A DNA stretch of 64,000 bases from Planctomycetaceae bacterium. GTDB lineage: Bacteria; Planctomycetota; Phycisphaerae; Sedimentisphaerales; Anaerohalosphaeraceae. A model generated the notes under the pieces. That model ran no database searches and was not told the origin of the DNA. It was given only the letters and a program-made list of their open reading frames with translations. The first letter of the stretch is position 1. Each line of letters starts with the position of its first letter. This document shows positions 18,479 to 28,320 of this stretch, one piece after another. The DNA lies in contig JAJFTK010000061.1 of assembly GCA_021372945.1 (NCBI GenBank), forward strand, positions 1 to 64,000, written 5' to 3'. A program made the translations under genes and the position numbers.

Positions 18479-18511
18479 CAACGGTTGGCGGTAATCGGCA
18501 ATTGTATAGCC

Positions 18512-18545
18512 AACCGGCACGGATGCATCTGTGCCGGTTTTTTTA
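18512..18545 (+). terminator. Intrinsic terminator after the DksA-like gene
   Basis: AACCGGCAC (18512-18520) pairs with GTGCCGGTT (18531-18539), and a run of eight T (18538-18545) follows. It lies 34 bases after the stop codon. Confidence 0.85.
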
Positions 18546-18599
18546 TTGCCACGATAGAGGAGCACGCCCTGGACGGGCTTCTGAATGAAGGAGCGGTTC

Positions 18600-19997
18600 A
18601 TGGCCTGGAACATCCGAATGGTGAGCACTTATCCGCCGCGGCGATGCGGGATCGGAACCTTTTGCCGGGATCTGGCCAACGCCCTGTCCCATTTCACCGG
18701 CGAAGTCAGCAATATCCGCGTCACCGCGATCGATAAACATGACGGCCCGTACAGCATCCCCGTGGACCTGGTCATCCACCAGTACAGTCCCGCCTCGTGG
18801 AAAAGGGCCGCTCAGGAGATCATCTCTCGCGCCAAGGAAACCGGTAATCGCACGGCCGTGATCTTTCAGCATGAATTCGGCCTGGATCCCGACGAAGACG
18901 GCCGCGATGGCTGCGGCGGCAATTTTATCAGGATCGCCGAAGCCTGCGGCGCCGCAGGCCTGCTTACGGTGGTGTACCTGCACACCGTGCTGGAAAATCC
19001 CAATGACCATCAGCGCAGGAGCATCAAGGATCTGGCCGAGCGGTCGGATGGCCTGATCGTGACCACCGAAAGCGCCATCGACATCCTCGAATCCCCCACG
19101 TACGGCATCAATCCGTTGAAGCTCAAGCACATCGACCACGGCGTGCGTATGCATGACCCCTCCGAATACGACCGTTTCAAAATAAAAACCGAGTACGGCA
19201 TCAACGACGTCTTCCTGGCCACCTCCCTGGGGCTCCTGTCGCCGGGCAAAGGCATCCCGCACAGCATTCGGGCGTGGGGCCGCTTTGTTCATGAATCCTG
19301 CACCCGCGCCCAGCGCCAGCACCTGGTTTACCTCATCGGAGGCCAGTCGCATCCCGAGTTCATCAGGACCAACGACGGCCGCGACTACCGCGCGTTCATG
19401 GAGATCATTCACGAAGCGCTCAACGAGTCCAGGCTCGTCTGGTGCCGAACGGCCGACCTCGGTTCGGTCAACTGGATCAATAACGACGTTGTTTTTCTTG
19501 AAACCTTTCTCGACGAGGGCACCCTCTTGAAACTTTATGGCGCCACCAATGTGATGATCCTGCCCTACCTCAACATGGAGCAGATCTCCAGCGGCATTCT
19601 GGCCGATACCCTGGGGTCCGGCCGCGTCGCGATCGCCACCAAGTTCCGTTATGCTCTCGAACTGCTCTACTCCAATCGGCCCTGCCCGGCAGGCCTTGTG
19701 ATCGAACGTCACGCCCGCGGCATCCTCGTTGACCCCGGGCCGCCTTCGGCCGACCAAATCGCCCAGGCCCTGGATTTTATTGTGTTCGATAAGGACGTGC
19801 GCCTCCGCATGGAGAAGCAGGCCCACCAGCGCGGCTACCAGATGCGATGGGCCAACAGCGCCTGGGCGCTCCTGCAGTACCTTGATTTTGTCTCGCAGGA
19901 AAAAGATATCCCCCAGGGCCGCGGCGTTACCTTCCTTCGGAAAAAGGCATCGCCTTTAACCGTGCACTTTAAGAAGTCTGCGCATATTAAACCGTAA
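18600..19997 (+). CDS. GT4-family glycosyltransferase
   Basis: The 465-residue cytoplasmic GT-B glycosyltransferase opens with IRMVSTYPPRRCGIGTFCRDLA, a common start of GT4 enzymes that bind the acceptor in the N-terminal lobe. The donor-binding lobe is visible from about 205 (LGLLSPGKGIPHSIRAW) with EQISSGILADTLGSGR matching the conserved loop around the catalytic Glu region. ATG at 18600 follows GGAG; an earlier in-frame ATG at 18585 overlaps that ribosome-binding site. It is convergent with a glucan phosphorylase, so storage-glucan or mannosylated-product metabolism is possible. Donor and acceptor cannot be told from the sequence. Confidence 0.8.
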   Translation: MAWNIRMVSTYPPRRCGIGTFCRDLANALSHFTGEVSNIRVTAIDKHDGPYSIPVDLVIHQYSPASWKRAAQEIISRAKETGNRTAVIFQHEFGLDPDEDGRDGCGGNFIRIAEACGAAGLLTVVYLHTVLENPNDHQRRSIKDLAERSDGLIVTTESAIDILESPTYGINPLKLKHIDHGVRMHDPSEYDRFKIKTEYGINDVFLATSLGLLSPGKGIPHSIRAWGRFVHESCTRAQRQHLVYLIGGQSHPEFIRTNDGRDYRAFMEIIHEALNESRLVWCRTADLGSVNWINNDVVFLETFLDEGTLLKLYGATNVMILPYLNMEQISSGILADTLGSGRVAIATKFRYALELLYSNRPCPAGLVIERHARGILVDPGPPSADQIAQALDFIVFDKDVRLRMEKQAHQRGYQMRWANSAWALLQYLDFVSQEKDIPQGRGVTFLRKKASPLTVHFKKSAHIKP

Positions 19998-20040
19998 GGA
20001 GATGATATCTGAGATCTTTCTCTGGCTTCTGTCTGTCTTC

Positions 20041-21723
20041 TTAGAAGTATGCCTTCACCACGTACTGCTGCATCATCCGCTGCGTGTTGAAAAACGACCC
20101 GTTCAGCGCGATCGCGTGCGCCATGACCGTGCTGAAGCGTTCAGGTTCCCTGTAAAACAATTGCACCACCTTCTCCAGCTTATCATACAGGAATTCGGCA
20201 TCCTGTTTTGAATCCGTCTGCGCAGGCTTATGATGATCCTCTCCGATCGCCCAGCCGGTAACGCCCTCAATACAGCCCTCGATCCACCAGCCGTCCAGCA
20301 CGCTTAAGGACGGCACGCCGTTGAGCGCCGCCTTCATCCCGCTGGTGCCGGAGGCCTCCATCGGCGGCTGGGGAGTATTGAGCCAGATATCGACCCCCGC
20401 CGTCAAAAGCTGCCCCGTCCACATATCATAATTCGGCAGGTACGCGATCTTAATATCACTCCGCAATTGCCGGCCGGCGGCGAACACCTTCTTGATCAGT
20501 TCCTTGCCGTCGGTGTCCTTCGGGTGCGCCTTGCCGCTGTAAACGATCTGGATCGGCCCGGCCTGCCGCACGATCGAACGCAGCCGCTCGCAATCCGTAA
20601 ACAGCAGGTCCGGCCGCTTGTAGCTGGTCATGCGCCGTGCGAAACCCAGCGTCAGAACATCCAGGTCCATCCCAATGTTCGTCTGCTGGTTCACGTGCTC
20701 GATCAGCCGCCGCTTGTTGAGCCTGTGCGTATCGGCAATCTCGCTCGCCGAAATGCTCAGCGCATAACGCAGGCTGAAATTATCTTCGCGCCAGCCCGGG
20801 ATATGCTTGTCGAACAGTTGCTGGAAATACTCGCTCGTCCAGCGGCTGGGACAGACGCCGTTGGTGATCGCGTCGATCTTATAGCCTTCGAACATGGCCC
20901 GCGACACCTCGCCGTGCTGCTTGGCCACGCCGTTGACATAATGGCTCAGGTTCATTGCCAGGTAGGTCATGTTAAGTTGATTGCCGCAACAGAAGACATT
21001 CTCCAGCGCAAACGCCTCGTGCGGTCCGAATAGCTGGCGAACCAGGTCCATTGGGAATTTATCGTGCCCCGCCGCGACCGGCGTATGCGTCGTGAACACG
21101 CACTGCCTGCGCACCGCCGCCACGTCGTCGGCGGTGATCGTTTCGGGTTGTCGGCCCTTGAGCTGTTCATCCAGCAGCTCCACCGTCAGCAGGCTGGCGT
21201 GCCCTTCGTTCATGTGGAAACGCTCGATCTTCGTATGCCCCAGCGCCCGCAGCATCCGCACGCCGCCGATCCCCAGGATGATCTCCTGGCTCAGCCTGTA
21301 TCGGGCATCCCACCCGTAGAGCGTATCGGTCAAGTGCCGATCCTGCGGCGCGTTCTCCTCCAGGTCCGTATCCAGAAGGTAAACCGGAACCGTATGGCCT
21401 GCGATGCCTTTCACCGGGTATTCCCACGCCGCGACCTTCACCGGCCGGCCTTCCACCGTGACGATGATCTTCGGTTCCACGCGCACGGCGAAATCTTCCG
21501 GCGACCATTCGACCGGCTCTTCCGTTTGCCAGCCGTCTTTCTCCAGACGCTGGTAGAAATAGCCCTTGCGATACAGCAGCGTCACCGCCGCCATAGGGAT
21601 CTTCATATCCGCCGCGGCCATCACTGTATCGCCGGCCAGGACCCCTAAACCGCCGCTGTACGTAGGCATGGCGGGGTTTAGACCGATTTCCATTGAAAAA
21701 TACGCGATCTTTCTCACTTCCAT
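20041..21723 (-). CDS. glgP: Short-form alpha-glucan (glycogen) phosphorylase
   Basis: The 560-residue GT35 enzyme releases glucose 1-phosphate from alpha-1,4-glucans using PLP. The N-terminus ([27 protein letters not shown]) and [14 protein letters not shown] are typical of the short bacterial alpha-glucan phosphorylase subfamily, shorter than E. coli MalP/GlgP (about 800). The PLP-lysine region is [14 protein letters not shown] (about 434-447), with phosphate-binding KRPDLLF and YSGKAHPKD upstream. ATG at 21723 follows AAGGAGA. It is convergent with the GT4 gene, 43 bases away, with no clear terminator between them. Frames on the opposite strand are shadows. Confidence 0.9.
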   Translation of the reverse strand: MEVRKIAYFSMEIGLNPAMPTYSGGLGVLAGDTVMAAADMKIPMAAVTLLYRKGYFYQRLEKDGWQTEEPVEWSPEDFAVRVEPKIIVTVEGRPVKVAAWEYPVKGIAGHTVPVYLLDTDLEENAPQDRHLTDTLYGWDARYRLSQEIILGIGGVRMLRALGHTKIERFHMNEGHASLLTVELLDEQLKGRQPETITADDVAAVRRQCVFTTHTPVAAGHDKFPMDLVRQLFGPHEAFALENVFCCGNQLNMTYLAMNLSHYVNGVAKQHGEVSRAMFEGYKIDAITNGVCPSRWTSEYFQQLFDKHIPGWREDNFSLRYALSISASEIADTHRLNKRRLIEHVNQQTNIGMDLDVLTLGFARRMTSYKRPDLLFTDCERLRSIVRQAGPIQIVYSGKAHPKDTDGKELIKKVFAAGRQLRSDIKIAYLPNYDMWTGQLLTAGVDIWLNTPQPPMEASGTSGMKAALNGVPSLSVLDGWWIEGCIEGVTGWAIGEDHHKPAQTDSKQDAEFLYDKLEKVVQLFYREPERFSTVMAHAIALNGSFFNTQRMMQQYVVKAYF

Positions 21724-22188
21724 GGACAGATCTCCTTGGTCTCTTTAATGAACTGACAATTCCGGCCGAACGAAGTCTTGCAGTTTAATTTTGGTCATTC
21801 GGGCTTTTTGCATTTGAATTTGTTTAGGATTTACGGTTTCGCGTTTGATTTCATTCAAGGGCATCCCAGTTTGTCGGTTCCGTGGAGCTGAGTATATCCT
21901 CGATCTTCACTATCGCAAGACAAATACAGGTGTGCGCCGCCCCGTAATACACGCACGGCTCACTCCCCCCTTTCCATACCGGTCGGAAACCACGATATTC
22001 GGCACCAGCCCATCGTTCATATAGTACCGGCGCCCGCATGCGATAAACGAGCTGACTGCTGGGAACGCGGGCGCCTCGCCCGCTCCTCCGCCTGCGGCCG
22101 GCGCAAGTTTTTTTTTATCCTTAGTCTCGCATTTTCAAGCATTAACGACAATCTGACACAAAACCCGACAATTTGCTGATTTTATAGC
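21724..22188. other. Intergenic region between glgP and nrdJ
   Basis: This stretch holds no convincing gene. A 62-codon minus-strand frame (21851-22039) has no family features. It contains a palindromic GC-rich repeat at 22061-22083. No B12 riboswitch-like element is recognisable, as expected for an enzyme that needs B12. Confidence 0.5.
22061..22083. repeat. REP-like palindrome upstream of nrdJ
   Basis: GCGGGCG-CCT-CGCCCGC (22067-22083) is a perfect 7-bp hairpin preceded by GGGAAC. A diverged 23-base copy, 17 of 23 positions identical, lies at 25461-25483 on the other side of nrdJ. Confidence 0.55.
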
Positions 22189-22216
22189 TTGCAACCTGAC
22201 CAAAGTAAGCTATGAT
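22189..22216 (+). promoter_or_regulatory. Sigma70-like promoter for nrdJ
   Basis: TTGCAA (22189-22194) and TATGAT (22211-22216) are spaced by 16 bases, about 85 bases upstream of the start codon. Confidence 0.5.
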
Positions 22217-22301
22217 GACGTAATATTATTGCTATATGTTGTTAATTATTCACGTGCCATACAATATTTAGTATGAGTTGGCAGCAAGCAGGAGGTTTGC
22301 A

Positions 22302-25300
22302 ATGTCTGAAGAACGGACTCTCAGGACGGAAAAAATAATGTTGAATTCAAGCTACAAACCTTGGGAAAACGCCCAGAAAACGCATAAAAACGGCCTAAAA
22401 ATAGAGCGTCATTTCTCGACCGAGGGCGTGCATCCCTTCGACGAGATCGAATGGGAAACCCGCGTCGCCAAGATCACCGACGAGGCCGGCAAGACCATTT
22501 TCGAGCAGTCCAATGCCGAGGTCCCGGCCAATTGGAGCCAGCTTGCCACCAAGGTGGTTGTGAGTAAATACTTCTACGGCGACGTGCACTCCGGCCAGCG
22601 CGAAAACTCCGTCAAGCAGCTCATTCATCGCGTCTGCCGGGCCATCGCCGACCGCGGTCTGCGTGACGGCTACTTCCAATCGACCGCCGACGCCGAGACG
22701 TACTACGACGAACTGACGTACCTCTGCGTCAACCAGTACGGCTCTTTCAATTCGCCCGTCTGGTTCAATGTCGGACTGGCCGACATTTACGGCATCAAAG
22801 GCAGCGAGCACAACTTCCGCTGGAACAATGACTTAAACAAGGCCGTCCCCTGCTCCAGCAGCTATGAATACCCGCAGGCCTCGGCCTGCTTCATCCAGTC
22901 CGTGCAGGACACGATGGATGACATCATGCGCCTTGCCCGCAGCGAGGCCATGCTCTTTAAACATGGCTCCGGCACCGGCACCGACATGTCCACCCTCCGC
23001 AGCAGCCGCGAAAAGCTCTCCGGCGGCGGTAAGCCCTCGGGCCCCTTAAGCTTCATGCGGGTCTATGACCAGATCGCCGCGGTCGTCAAGTCCGGCGGCA
23101 AAACTCGCCGGGCCGCCAAGATGCAGTCGCTGATGATCAGTCACCCCGACATCAAGGACTTCATCACCTGCAAGTCCGACGAAGAAAAGAAGGCCTCGGC
23201 CCTCATCGACCAGGGCTATACCCCCGACGACGCCTACAACAGCGTCATGTTCCAAAACTCCAATCTCTCGGTCCGCGTGACCGACGAGTTCATGTCTGCG
23301 GTTGAAAAGGACGCCGACTGGCAAACGACCGCCGTCACCACCGGCGACAAACTCGATACCTACCGCGCCCGCGAGTTGATGGACCTCATCGCCGAAGGCA
23401 CCCGCCTGTGCGGCGACCCCGGCCTGCAGTATCACACCACCGTCAACAAGTGGCATACCTGCCCCAACGCCGGACCCATCAACGCCAGCAACCCCTGCAG
23501 CGAGTACATGTTCATCAACAACTCCGCCTGCAACCTGGCCTCGCTCAACCTCATGAAGTTTCGCAATGAAGACGGCTCGTTCAACGTCGATGCCTTCAAG
23601 CGCGCCATCCGCATCTACATCATCGCCCAGGACATCCTCGTCGATAACGGCAGCTACCCCGAGCCGCTCATCACCGAAAACAGCCACAAGTACCGCCCGC
23701 TCGGTTTGGGCTACGCAAACTTGGGCTGCCTAATGATGAGCCTGGCCCTGCCGTATGACTCCGACCAGGCCCGCGCCTGGGCCGCGGCGATCACCGCCAT
23801 CATGACCGGCAGCGCCTACACCGTCAGCGCCGAACTGGCCGCGTCCAAGGGTGTCTTTGACGGCTACGAGGCCAACAAGCAGCCGATGCAGAGCGTCATC
23901 GCCATGCACCGCGAGCACGCTCGCAGCATCCCCGAGGTGCATTGCCCCGATTACCTGCTCAGCGCCGCCAAGGACGCCTGGGACCATGCCTTCGACGCGG
24001 GTCTGCAGCACGGCTTCCGCAATGCGCAAACGACCGTATTGGCGCCCACCGGCACCATCGGCTTCATGATGGATTGCGACACCACCGGCGTCGAGCCGGA
24101 TATCGCGCTGGTCAAATATAAACTGCTCGCCGGCGGCGGCATGCTCAAACTCGTCAACCGCACCGTCCCGATGGCCCTGGAGCGGCTGGGCTACAACCCC
24201 GAAGACATCAAGGAAATCTGCGACGTCATTGATCGCGACGACACCATCGAGACCGCTCAAAAGCTCCAGCCGGAGCACCTGGCCGTCTTCGATTGCGCCT
24301 TCAAAGCCAAGAACGGCAGCCGCCACATCCACTATATGGCGCACCTGCGGATGATGGCCGCCGTGCAGCCGTTCCTTTCCGGCGCTATCAGCAAGACCAT
24401 CAACATGCCCAAGGAAAGCACCGCCGAGGAGATCGCCTCGGCCTATATGGAAGGCTGGAAGATGGGCCTCAAGGCCGTGGCCATCTATCGCGACGGCTCC
24501 AAGCGTCTCCAGCCCGTCAACACCGACGCCAAGTCCGGCGACAAGAAACAAAAGAAGGCCGAAGAGGCCCTGCCCGCCGCCAGACCCTTCCGCCGGCGCC
24601 TGGCCGAAACACGTAACAGCATCACGCACAAGTTCTCCGTCGCCGGCCACGAAGGATACCTCACCGTCGGCCTCTATGATGACGGCCAGCCGGGCGAACT
24701 GTTCATCACGATGGCCAAGGAAGGCAGCACGGTCGGCGGCCTCATGGACGTCGTCGGCACCTGCGTCTCGATGGCGCTGCAATACGGCGTGCCGCTGATC
24801 ACGCTGGTCGATAAGTTCCGCCACGCCCGCTTCGAGCCGGCTGGCATGACCAGCAACAAGAACATTCCGTTCGCCAAGAGCCTCATCGACTACATCTTCT
24901 GCTGGATGGGCTGCCAGTTCATCCCCGGCTATGCTGAGAAGAATACGCCAAACCGCACCCCGAGCGCCGAGACCAAGACGACGACCACGGCCAAGGAACT
25001 CGTCCAGAAGACGCAGGACCTGGCCAAGAAGATCGACCAGGCCAAGGCCATCCAGAAGAAGCCTGCTTCCGGCGGCAATGGCGAAGGCAAGGGCGCCCAG
25101 CCTATTGCCTCGGTCCCGCCGGCCCCTGCCGACAAAGAAAAACCGCTGCGCCCCTCCGGCGAGCGCTTCACAAAGATTGCCGACCGCACCGTCGAGGTCG
25201 TCACCAGCCTCATAAGCAATGTCGATGGCGCACAGCCCAACGTCATGGGCCAGTTCAACGAACAGTTCAACCACTTCCAGGACGATGCCCCCGCCTGCGA

Positions 25301-25379
25301 CGTCTGCGGCTCCATCACTGTCCGCAACGGAACCTGCTACCGCTGCTTCAATTGCGGCAACAGCATGGGCTGCTCATAA
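22302..25379 (+). CDS. nrdJ: Class II (adenosylcobalamin-dependent) ribonucleotide reductase
   Basis: The 1025-residue enzyme reduces ribonucleotides to deoxyribonucleotides, oxygen-independently, using B12 to make the thiyl radical. Key motifs: GSFNSPVWFNVG, the first active-site Cys in ACFIQSVQDTMDD, FKHGSGTGTDMS, and NPCSEYMFINNSACNLASLN holding the Asn-Cys-Glu active-site set. APTGTIGFMMDCDTTG is the phosphate-binding region. About 150 residues of Lys/Ala/Pro-rich linker precede a C-terminal zinc ribbon with shuttle cysteines (CDVCG...CYRCFNCGNSMGCS). ATG at 22302 has GGAGG upstream; a longer frame from 22278 is less likely. It is a single gene, suggesting anaerobic or microaerobic growth. 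Confidence 0.95.
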   Translation: MSEERTLRTEKIMLNSSYKPWENAQKTHKNGLKIERHFSTEGVHPFDEIEWETRVAKITDEAGKTIFEQSNAEVPANWSQLATKVVVSKYFYGDVHSGQRENSVKQLIHRVCRAIADRGLRDGYFQSTADAETYYDELTYLCVNQYGSFNSPVWFNVGLADIYGIKGSEHNFRWNNDLNKAVPCSSSYEYPQASACFIQSVQDTMDDIMRLARSEAMLFKHGSGTGTDMSTLRSSREKLSGGGKPSGPLSFMRVYDQIAAVVKSGGKTRRAAKMQSLMISHPDIKDFITCKSDEEKKASALIDQGYTPDDAYNSVMFQNSNLSVRVTDEFMSAVEKDADWQTTAVTTGDKLDTYRARELMDLIAEGTRLCGDPGLQYHTTVNKWHTCPNAGPINASNPCSEYMFINNSACNLASLNLMKFRNEDGSFNVDAFKRAIRIYIIAQDILVDNGSYPEPLITENSHKYRPLGLGYANLGCLMMSLALPYDSDQARAWAAAITAIMTGSAYTVSAELAASKGVFDGYEANKQPMQSVIAMHREHARSIPEVHCPDYLLSAAKDAWDHAFDAGLQHGFRNAQTTVLAPTGTIGFMMDCDTTGVEPDIALVKYKLLAGGGMLKLVNRTVPMALERLGYNPEDIKEICDVIDRDDTIETAQKLQPEHLAVFDCAFKAKNGSRHIHYMAHLRMMAAVQPFLSGAISKTINMPKESTAEEIASAYMEGWKMGLKAVAIYRDGSKRLQPVNTDAKSGDKKQKKAEEALPAARPFRRRLAETRNSITHKFSVAGHEGYLTVGLYDDGQPGELFITMAKEGSTVGGLMDVVGTCVSMALQYGVPLITLVDKFRHARFEPAGMTSNKNIPFAKSLIDYIFCWMGCQFIPGYAEKNTPNRTPSAETKTTTTAKELVQKTQDLAKKIDQAKAIQKKPASGGNGEGKGAQPIASVPPAPADKEKPLRPSGERFTKIADRTVEVVTSLISNVDGAQPNVMGQFNEQFNHFQDDAPACDVCGSITVRNGTCYRCFNCGNSMGCS

Positions 25380-25383
25380 AGGT

Positions 25384-25515
25384 ACCGCCGGCGTCCCGCC
25401 GGCATATTAATAAAACTCTCCCCCTGCCAAGGGGGAGTACCCCGACGGGGGAGGGAGTATGGGAGCGTGGGTGTTCCGCCCGCTTTTATTGTAGGGTGGG
25501 CTATGCCCACGCGGA
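25384..25515. repeat. Cluster of palindromic GC-rich repeats
   Basis: Four hairpin elements lie side by side after nrdJ: GCCGGC-gtccc-GCCGGC (25387-25403), CTCCCCC-tgccaa-GGGGGAG (25418-25437), the diverged REP-like copy at 25461-25483, and GTGGGC-tat-GCCCAC near 25496-25510. None has a T-run, so these look like mobile or structural repeats rather than terminators. Confidence 0.6.
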
Positions 25516-25542
25516 AACTGCAACAATCAGGAGAGAAAACCG

Positions 25543-26013
25543 ATGACATGCAAAACGACTCTAATCGCCGCAGCCTTGCTGCTGGGAGGATGCACCGTGA
25601 CGCAGCACGCCGACAATCAGGCAGGAAATGAAATTCAAATCGCACAAACAATTATTGCTATGGAGAAAGCAGCACTCGACCGCTGGGGCAAAGGTGACCC
25701 GTCGGGGTTCCTCGAAATTTCCGCGCCGGACGTCGTCTATTTCGATCCTGCCATGCCGAAGCGTCTGGATGGTTTAGCCGCCCTGACAGACCTGTATGAA
25801 AACATTCGCGGGCAAGTCCGTATCGATCATTACGAACTGATTGATCCAAAAGTGCAGGTGTGCGACAATGCCGCCGCCGTCTTGACGTATAACTTTGTCT
25901 GCGTAATCGGTGATCAAACAATGCGAGAGAACTGCACGGAAGTCTATCGCCGCCAAAACGACCGCTGGCAAATCATCCAGACCCACTGGTCCGTCACAAA
26001 ACCATCCAACTGA
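25543..26013 (+). CDS. SnoaL/DUF4440-like (NTF2 fold) lipoprotein
   Basis: The 156-residue protein starts with a lipoprotein signal (TLIAAALLLGGC, Cys17), so it is probably anchored to a membrane. The mature part resembles the NTF2-like DUF4440/SnoaL fold: AALDRWGKGDPSGFLEISAPDVVYFDP, AALTDLYENI and the closing VYRRQNDRWQIIQTHWS are characteristic. Members are often small ligand-binding or hydrolase-like proteins with unknown substrates. AGGAGAG precedes the ATG. The exported nuclease/phosphatase-fold gene follows after 32 bases, so they may be co-transcribed. Confidence 0.78.
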   Translation: MTCKTTLIAAALLLGGCTVTQHADNQAGNEIQIAQTIIAMEKAALDRWGKGDPSGFLEISAPDVVYFDPAMPKRLDGLAALTDLYENIRGQVRIDHYELIDPKVQVCDNAAAVLTYNFVCVIGDQTMRENCTEVYRRQNDRWQIIQTHWSVTKPSN

Positions 26014-26045
26014 AACTTGCTTGTTAAAAACAGGATTTTCTCGGC

Positions 26046-26963
26046 ATGGACAGGCTCATGACTCATAAATGCTTTTGGTTGCTTGTGCTAATGACGATCA
26101 TTTTACCGGCATGCCGTACTTCGTTCGACACGGATCGGCGGCGCCTCGACTTTGGCGACTCGGCCCCCGGCAGGTTCACGCTGATGACTTTTAACCTCCG
26201 CTACGGTAGCGCCGACGATGGCCCCAACCGCTGGGACCTCCGCCGGCAGTCGGTCGTTGACCTCTTGGCCGCCCACAAGCCCGACGTCATCGGCCTCCAG
26301 GAGGTGCTGGACTTCCAGGCACGCCAGCTTCGCCACGCCCTGCCGCAATATGGGCTTATCTCCACCGGGCGCGACGACGGCGAATCCGCCGGCGAGGCCT
26401 GTTCCATCCTCTATCGCCGAGACCGATTTCACGTCGCCGATTCGGGCACCTTCTGGTTCTCCAACACGCCCTGGCAGCCCTCCAAGCACTGGGGCAACAA
26501 GTTTGTCCGCATCTGCACGTGGACGCGCCTGGTCGAAACCGCAAATGGCAAGTCCTTTTACTTCTATAACTTACACCTCGACCACGAGTCCCAGCCCTCG
26601 CGCCAGCAGAGCGTGCGCCTGCTGGCCCGCCAGATTGCCAACCGCCCGGTCGATGCCCCATACGTGGTCGCCGGCGACTTCAACATGTCCCTCAACAACC
26701 CGGCCATGCTGTACCTGCAGAAGATCGGCTTCGACTCGCCCTACCCGGCTCTAACCGATATCTGGCAAATGGTTTACCCCGATCAGCCTGCCGGCGGAAC
26801 CTTCCACAATTTTACCGGCGATGACTCCGGCGAGAAGATCGACCACATCCTCGTTCCGGCTCAAACCAGCGTTTTCAGCGTCCAAATCGACACTCGGACC
26901 TATGGCGGCCGATACCCATCCGACCACTTTCCCATGATCGCAGCCATGCAGCTTTACGACTAA
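26046..26963 (+). CDS. Exported endonuclease/exonuclease/phosphatase-family protein
   Basis: The 305-residue protein carries a lipoprotein-like leader (LLVLMTIILPAC). The EEP (DNase I-like) fold is complete: TFNLRYG, GLQEVLDFQ (metal-binding Glu), YNLHLDHES, VAGDFNMSLNNP (catalytic Asp-Asn), EKIDHILVP and a final YPSDHFPMIA with the catalytic Asp-His. Such proteins hydrolyse phosphodiesters; exported ones include nucleases and sphingomyelinase-like enzymes, so the substrate is open. The start could also be at 26058, which has GGACAGG just upstream. Confidence 0.85.
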   Translation: MDRLMTHKCFWLLVLMTIILPACRTSFDTDRRRLDFGDSAPGRFTLMTFNLRYGSADDGPNRWDLRRQSVVDLLAAHKPDVIGLQEVLDFQARQLRHALPQYGLISTGRDDGESAGEACSILYRRDRFHVADSGTFWFSNTPWQPSKHWGNKFVRICTWTRLVETANGKSFYFYNLHLDHESQPSRQQSVRLLARQIANRPVDAPYVVAGDFNMSLNNPAMLYLQKIGFDSPYPALTDIWQMVYPDQPAGGTFHNFTGDDSGEKIDHILVPAQTSVFSVQIDTRTYGGRYPSDHFPMIAAMQLYD

Positions 26964-26984
26964 TCGCGGTTTGTCGGGGCAGCC

Positions 26985-27033
26985 AAAAAAACGACGGCCG
27001 TACCGCGTGCCTTTAGGGCATTACGGCACGGCC
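26985..27033 (-). terminator. Intrinsic terminator of the ferritin-like gene
   Basis: An imperfect 16-17-bp stem (arms 26996-27011 and 27017-27033) is followed on the minus strand by seven T. It lies 64 bases beyond the stop of the ferritin-like gene. Confidence 0.7.
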
Positions 27034-27096
27034 GCCCTCTCCTTACTGCCGCTTCCTATCTTCCTAATGACAGGTCGCCTGACCTGATTTCAGCCT

Positions 27097-28320
27097 TTAG
27101 ACCTCAACGACTTCCCGCAAGCGGAACCGCTCGACCGGATGCGGCCCTTGGGTTTCGAGCCGGTAGTCGTTTCCATTAGCCTTGATGTTTTCCTGAATGA
27201 CCTGGTGGCTGGGATTGCCGCCGTAGTTGACGACCTTCTGGTACTCGTGATAGCGGGCGTCCGCCGGGAGATCTTCAGCCGGCACGTAATCCGGGCCTAT
27301 CGTCGTCAAGTTGATCTGCGAGGCGATGATGTCCCGCACGTAGTCCTTGTTAGACTGGAAAACCGTCAGTTCCGGCAGCTTGTCTTTGATGAACATGGCC
27401 GGATCCTTTTTATCATACTTCTTGAGCATCTCTGCGGCCATCTGCACATGCGTTATCTCCTCATCCAGACAACGCTGCCAGATCTTCCTGATCCGCGTAT
27501 CAGTCTCGGATTCCATGCACGAGTAGTACATGTAGCACTCGTTGTACTCGTGCAGCAGGCATTGCTCGAACCAGGACGTTGTCGGGTCCATGAGCGATTC
27601 GTAATGCGAGACGTGCTGTTCCTCGACCATAGCAATCTCAAGGTAAAGGCCTCTGCCCAGCATCGAAATGGGATGATTGCCAAGGTTCATGTAAAAGTTC
27701 ATGGTTTGCTGCTCAGCCGATACGATCGTCAGGATGTGCAGCAGGGAAAGAATATCGATTGCCTTGGCGTTGGCGGCTCGCCGCACCGTATCGTAGGGAT
27801 GACGATGCTCAAGTTCGGTGGGCCGACCGGGCATGATCTCCGTCAGCTCGCGCGTGATCGCCTGGGCCTGCTTGCCCTCGGACAACTCCAGCAGGTTAGC
27901 ATAGCGGTAGAGGTGATCAAAATCCTCGATCAAAGCAAAATCCAGCGCCGACTTGACCATGGGGTCGCGTTCGGTTTTTGCCAGCCAGGCCGTCAGATCG
28001 ACCGCCACCTGCTCATAGCCGATCGTCGTCTCCAGCGGCGTCTCGTCGCCGGGGATCAGCCAATTGATCAGCTTTTGCTGCTGCTGTTCGACGCGGCGCG
28101 TCAGCGCCAACTGCTCTCGCACATCCATGTCGCTGCAATGGCGGGCAAACTGATGCTTGAACATGGCCGCTTCCACTTCGATGCCGTTCATCAGGATGAC
28201 GCGCGTGTGCGTATAGGGGTGAACATGGTTTTTGTCGTACGGTTCGACATTCAACGCTGACCAATTCATGGCCTGTTTTTCTATCGGAATGCCTTTTTCC
28301 TTCAACGGATTAAAGCCCAT
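27097..28320 (-). CDS. Ferritin-like (rubrerythrin-type) helical protein, function unknown
   Basis: The 407-residue protein has no family I can name. Its middle is helical with repeated Glu/His pairs spaced as in diiron ferritin-like proteins: ALIEDFDHLYRYANL, VEEQHVSHYESL, LLHEYNECYMYYSCME and LDEEITHVQMAAEML. That suggests a di-metal four-helix bundle, perhaps for iron handling or oxidative stress. No signal peptide. AAGGAG precedes the ATG at 28320. It is a single gene with its own terminator. The long frame antisense to it is a composition artefact. Confidence 0.7.
   Translation of the reverse strand: MGFNPLKEKGIPIEKQAMNWSALNVEPYDKNHVHPYTHTRVILMNGIEVEAAMFKHQFARHCSDMDVREQLALTRRVEQQQQKLINWLIPGDETPLETTIGYEQVAVDLTAWLAKTERDPMVKSALDFALIEDFDHLYRYANLLELSEGKQAQAITRELTEIMPGRPTELEHRHPYDTVRRAANAKAIDILSLLHILTIVSAEQQTMNFYMNLGNHPISMLGRGLYLEIAMVEEQHVSHYESLMDPTTSWFEQCLLHEYNECYMYYSCMESETDTRIRKIWQRCLDEEITHVQMAAEMLKKYDKKDPAMFIKDKLPELTVFQSNKDYVRDIIASQINLTTIGPDYVPAEDLPADARYHEYQKVVNYGGNPSHQVIQENIKANGNDYRLETQGPHPVERFRLREVVEV

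Noticed and set aside
17603..19826. Long minus-strand frames over the DksA-like and GT4 genes
   Set aside because: They are mirror frames of GC-rich coding sequence, with repetitive Phe/Gly-rich or Val/Asp/Gly-rich translations and no recognisable domains.
21724..22301. Cobalamin riboswitch upstream of nrdJ
   Set aside because: No B12-box-like conserved core was seen, and a B12-repressed leader would be illogical for a B12-requiring enzyme.
23730..25274. 514-codon minus-strand frame within nrdJ
   Set aside because: It is low-complexity Ala/Gly/Val/Asp translation antisense to a clear class II ribonucleotide reductase.
27139..28260. 373-codon plus-strand frame
   Set aside because: It is antisense to the ferritin-like gene, which has a ribosome-binding site, metal-ligand motifs and its own terminator.
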